Source: JANNHP01 sp031404455 (GTDB taxonomy: Bacteria; Planctomycetota; JAJSAM01; JAJVHW01). From it: DNA of 7,964 bases. Positions 5,945 to 7,964 of this stretch are shown one piece after another. Location: the NCBI GenBank assembly GCA_031404455.1, contig JANNHP010000200.1:1-7964 (forward strand), in the 5' to 3' direction. The notes under the pieces are model-generated. The model was not told the origin of the DNA. It was given only the letters and a program-made list of their open reading frames with translations, and ran no database searches. Each line of letters begins with the position of its first letter. Within the stretch, counting starts at the first letter, position 1. The position numbers and the translations under genes were made by a program.

Positions 5945-6673
5945 TCAGCGATCCCGCGCGGGCAGCGCGTCGAGGGTCGCCGCCACTTCGGGGTGGGTCG
6001 CGCGCGTCACTTCGGCGGCGAACGTCCTGAGCGCGGGGTCGCCGAGCGTCGCCTCCATGAGATCGGCGGTGAGCGGCCGCGCCGGTTCTGCGAATGCCAC
6101 GGCGAACTCGGCGGTCGCCCGCGACTCGCCGATCCGCACGAGCGCGGCCGAGGACTCGAGCGCGAACCGGAGCGAATCCACCGATCCGGCCGCTCTCCAC
6201 GCCCAGAGTCCGATCGTCATGGCGTTGCGCAGCGTGAAGGAACTCCGCGGCGCCATCCGGACCGCGGTCCGCGCGGCGTGAACCGCCGAACCCGCGTCGC
6301 GGCCCATCCGGTGCGCTTGCGCGAGCAGCGCGTGCGTCGTGCCGTCGATCGGACGCAGCTCCGCGGCGCGCACGAGCAGCGCCATTGCGGCGTTCAACTC
6401 GTCCCGGTCAATCGTCCCGTCCGCGCGCCGCGCGCGACGGAGCCGCACCTGCGCGGCCCGGCGCGCATAGAGCGCCTCGCCCGGATCCCGGCGCAGCGCC
6501 TCCTCGTAGGCTTCGAGCCGGCCTGGGACGTCTGCCACCGGATTGGCCGGCGGCCCCGGGGCGAGGGAGAGCCCGCGCTCGAACGCCTCCTCGGCCCGGA
6601 ACGTGACGTACGCGAGGGCGGCGAGGACTCCGGCGCACGCCGCGAGGACGACGAGTGCGAGGCGCCCGGTCAC
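5945..6673 (-). CDS. Membrane-anchored TPR protein of the polysaccharide locus
   Basis: The 242-aa product begins with a hydrophobic stretch at about residues 5-23, preceded by a single Arg and not followed by a lipobox or an obvious signal-peptidase site. It is best read as an N-terminal membrane anchor. The rest is alpha-helical and Ala/Arg-rich, with TPR-like pairs around 52-82 (LEAYEEALRRDPGEALYARRA) and 94-142 (LVRAAELRPIDGTTHALLAQAH, then AVHAARTAVRMAP). The last 80 residues have no recognisable domain. The TPR part would project into the periplasm if the anchor is oriented as usual. The GTG start at 6673 lies 16 bases after the kinase stop, and the stop is one base before the wzy start. 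Many Wzy/WaaL-family proteins carry TPRs fused at their C-terminus, so this looks like a separate-polypeptide version that assists the polymerase. That role is inferred from position only. Confidence 0.75.
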   Translation of the reverse strand: MTGRLALVVLAACAGVLAALAYVTFRAEEAFERGLSLAPGPPANPVADVPGRLEAYEEALRRDPGEALYARRAAQVRLRRARRADGTIDRDELNAAMALLVRAAELRPIDGTTHALLAQAHRMGRDAGSAVHAARTAVRMAPRSSFTLRNAMTIGLWAWRAAGSVDSLRFALESSAALVRIGESRATAEFAVAFAEPARPLTADLMEATLGDPALRTFAAEVTRATHPEVAATLDALPARDR

Positions 6674-6689
6674 CGCGCGCCGGCTTCGA

Positions 6690-7964
6690 TCAGAGCGGCG
6701 GCGCTCCGCCGACCGGGGCCTCGGGAGGTGCGGAGGCTTTCGGAGGAGCCGGCGCCTTCGCGGCCTTCGCCTTCTTCGAGTCGCCGTCCTCCGCGCCGTA
6801 GTGCGACGCGTAGTAGTAGTAGTAGTGGTAGTAGCCCGGGTAGTAGCGGCCGCGTCCGAGGTGCAGGTTGTTCAGGATGACGCCGATGATCGGCGCGCTG
6901 ATGTAGCGGAGCTGTTCGATGCCGCGGCTCACGATCTGCCGTCGCGTCTTTCCCGCGTGGACCACGAGGATGACGCCGTCGACCATCGTCGCGATGACCG
7001 CCGCGTCGGTGACGGCGCCGATCGGCGGCGTGTCGACGATGATGTGGTCGTAGCGCTCGCGCAGCTTGCGCAGGATCTCGCGCATGCGCGGGCGGCCGAG
7101 CAGCTCGGACGGGTTCGGCGGGATCGGGCCCGACGTGAGCACGTCGACGCGGTCCACCTGCGTGTGCTGGCAGTAGTCGGCGGGATCGTCCTCGCCGACG
7201 ATCAGGTTCGTCAGCCCCTTCCGGTTCTCGAGGCCGAACGACGCGTGGACGCGCGGCTTGCGCAGGTCCGCGTCCACGATCAGCGTCCGGGCGCCGGAGA
7301 ACGCGAGCACGGTGGCGAGGTTGATCGCCGTCGTCGTCTTGCCTTCGCGCGGACCTGCGCTCGTGAGCAGCATCGCCTTCTGCTGGGGTCCCCGCGCCGA
7401 GAGCGTGAGTGCCGTGCGCACGCCGCGGTAGGCCTCGGAGATCGTGCTCTTCGGCTGGTTCGCGGCGAAGAGGTCCTTCTTCGCGACCTCGGACTTCCGC
7501 GCCTCGATGTTCGGCACGATGCCGAGCAGCGGCACGTCCGGGGCGATCTTCGCGAGCTCGTCCTTCGTGCGGATCGTGTCGTCGAGGTAGTCGAGCAGGA
7601 AGGCGAGCGCCACGCCGCCGACGACGCCGAGCACGAGGCCCATCGTCATGTTCGTGGCGGTGTTCGGGCTGTACGGGAACTCCGGCTCCTTCGCGTTCGA
7701 CTCGATCCTGATGGCGTCCTTCTCCTCGACCGCGTGCTGCTCGAGGATCTCGCGCTGCCGGATCGCCGCATCCTTGTTGACCTCGTTGCGACCTATGTCC
7801 GACTCGATCTCTTCGACTTTCTGCTTCACCTGGGCCGCCGAGGCGAGCTCCTGGGTCTTCAGCTCCACCTGCCTGCGAAGACTCGCGTGCTTCGTCGACA
7901 TGTTCGCGAACTCGAGGATGTACGAGTCGCTTTGTCGACAGACATCACTTTTTTTCGGCGTTTT
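6690..7964 (-). CDS. Exopolysaccharide tyrosine autokinase / chain-length co-polymerase, 3' part (Wzc/CpsD type)
   Basis: The frame is open to the right edge, so the N-terminal Wzz domain and first membrane segment are probably outside. Residues below are counted from the Met at 7901. A charged coiled-coil-like stretch (1-70) leads to a proline-containing linker (YSPN, 77-80) and a membrane segment (about 85-104) ending LDYLDDTI, the usual join to the cytoplasmic BY-kinase domain. That domain has Walker A AGPREGKTT (182-190), Walker A' LIVDADLRKPR (207-217) and Walker B IIVDTPP (287-293). A C-terminal cluster of ten tyrosines lies within 353-368, the expected autophosphorylation region. Such kinases control chain length by cycling phosphorylation and oligomerisation next to the Wzy polymerase, encoded downstream here. 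After the cluster comes an unusual tail of about 34 residues rich in Ala, Pro and Lys. The Met at 7901 is unlikely to be the true start, as it falls inside the periplasmic region. Confidence 0.92.
   Translation of the reverse strand, partial: KTPKKSDVCRQSDSYILEFANMSTKHASLRRQVELKTQELASAAQVKQKVEEIESDIGRNEVNKDAAIRQREILEQHAVEEKDAIRIESNAKEPEFPYSPNTATNMTMGLVLGVVGGVALAFLLDYLDDTIRTKDELAKIAPDVPLLGIVPNIEARKSEVAKKDLFAANQPKSTISEAYRGVRTALTLSARGPQQKAMLLTSAGPREGKTTTAINLATVLAFSGARTLIVDADLRKPRVHASFGLENRKGLTNLIVGEDDPADYCQHTQVDRVDVLTSGPIPPNPSELLGRPRMREILRKLRERYDHIIVDTPPIGAVTDAAVIATMVDGVILVVHAGKTRRQIVSRGIEQLRYISAPIIGVILNNLHLGRGRYYPGYYHYYYYYASHYGAEDGDSKKAKAAKAPAPPKASAPPEAPVGGAPPL
6810..6833 (-). repeat. TAC trinucleotide run encoding the kinase tyrosine cluster
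   Basis: Five consecutive TAC codons (6824-6810), one CAC and two more TAC codons form a 24-base near-perfect trinucleotide repeat inside the autokinase gene. All ten tyrosines of the cluster use TAC. Slippage would change the number of phosphorylatable tyrosines without breaking the frame. The repeat is seen directly; variability is inferred. Confidence 0.7.

Noticed and set aside
3511..6880. Plus-strand open frames 3511-4599 and 5363-6880
   Set aside because: They are antisense to UDP-xylose synthase, wzy, the TPR gene and the kinase; low-complexity translations without motifs mark them as shadows.
7949..7964. T-rich stretch at the right edge as a plus-strand terminator
   Set aside because: No stable GC stem precedes the T run, no plus-strand gene ends here, and the minus-strand kinase frame reads through it.
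1..7964. A wholly new kind of biological system, CRISPR array, toxin-antitoxin pair, RNA gene or mobile element
   Set aside because: Every stretch is accounted for by recognisable polysaccharide genes or short gaps; no repeat array, transposase, tRNA-like fold or terminal inverted repeats were seen by eye.

Overview
The window is one strand-coherent piece of an envelope polysaccharide (exopolysaccharide, capsule or O-antigen) locus. Every real gene reads on the minus strand, so transcription runs from the high coordinates to the low ones. The DNA is very GC-rich, with third codon positions almost all G or C, which is why many long shadow frames are open on both strands. The gene families point to a high-GC, diderm-type bacterium, perhaps an uncultivated soil or sediment lineage. 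Nothing here fixes the phylum, and this is inferred from composition and gene content only. No RNA gene, insertion sequence, CRISPR array or origin was seen, and no gap between genes exceeds 93 bases.

Layout in the order of transcription: (1) the C-terminal part of a Wzc/CpsD-type tyrosine autokinase and chain-length co-polymerase, open at the right edge (6690-7964); (2) a membrane-anchored TPR protein (5945-6673); (3) a Wzy/WaaL-family polymerase or ligase (4615-5943); (4) a 93-base gap holding a strong GC hairpin; (5) a UDP-glucuronate decarboxylase, i.e. UDP-xylose synthase (3571-4521); (6) a WbpA-type UDP-HexNAc 6-dehydrogenase (2178-3530); (7) a UDP-glucuronate 4-epimerase-like enzyme (1213-2181); (8) a non-hydrolysing UDP-GlcNAc 2-epimerase, WecB (108-1211); (9) the first 37 codons of another NAD-dependent sugar epimerase/dehydratase, cut by the left edge (1-111). 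Junctions are tight: 16, 1, 93, 40, -4, 1 and -4 nt, consistent with a single operon and translational coupling.

The genes form two modules. The first (kinase, TPR, Wzy) handles polymerisation and chain-length control at the inner membrane. The second makes activated sugars: UDP-xylose, probably UDP-galacturonate, UDP-ManNAc and a UDP-HexNAc uronate. A glycan carrying pentose, uronic acid and N-acetylhexosamine residues is therefore a reasonable inference. Glycosyltransferases, a flippase and an outer-membrane exporter are not in the window and would be expected on either side.

The locus looks like a recognisable polysaccharide operon, not a new kind of system. The points most worth a second look are an apparent CTG start inside a CTGA overlap, a near-absence of ATG starts, the hairpin dividing the two modules, the mismatch between the dehydrogenase type and the two UDP-glucuronate-consuming enzymes, the Ala/Pro/Lys tail after the kinase's tyrosine cluster, and an abrupt change of composition in the last 30 or so bases.
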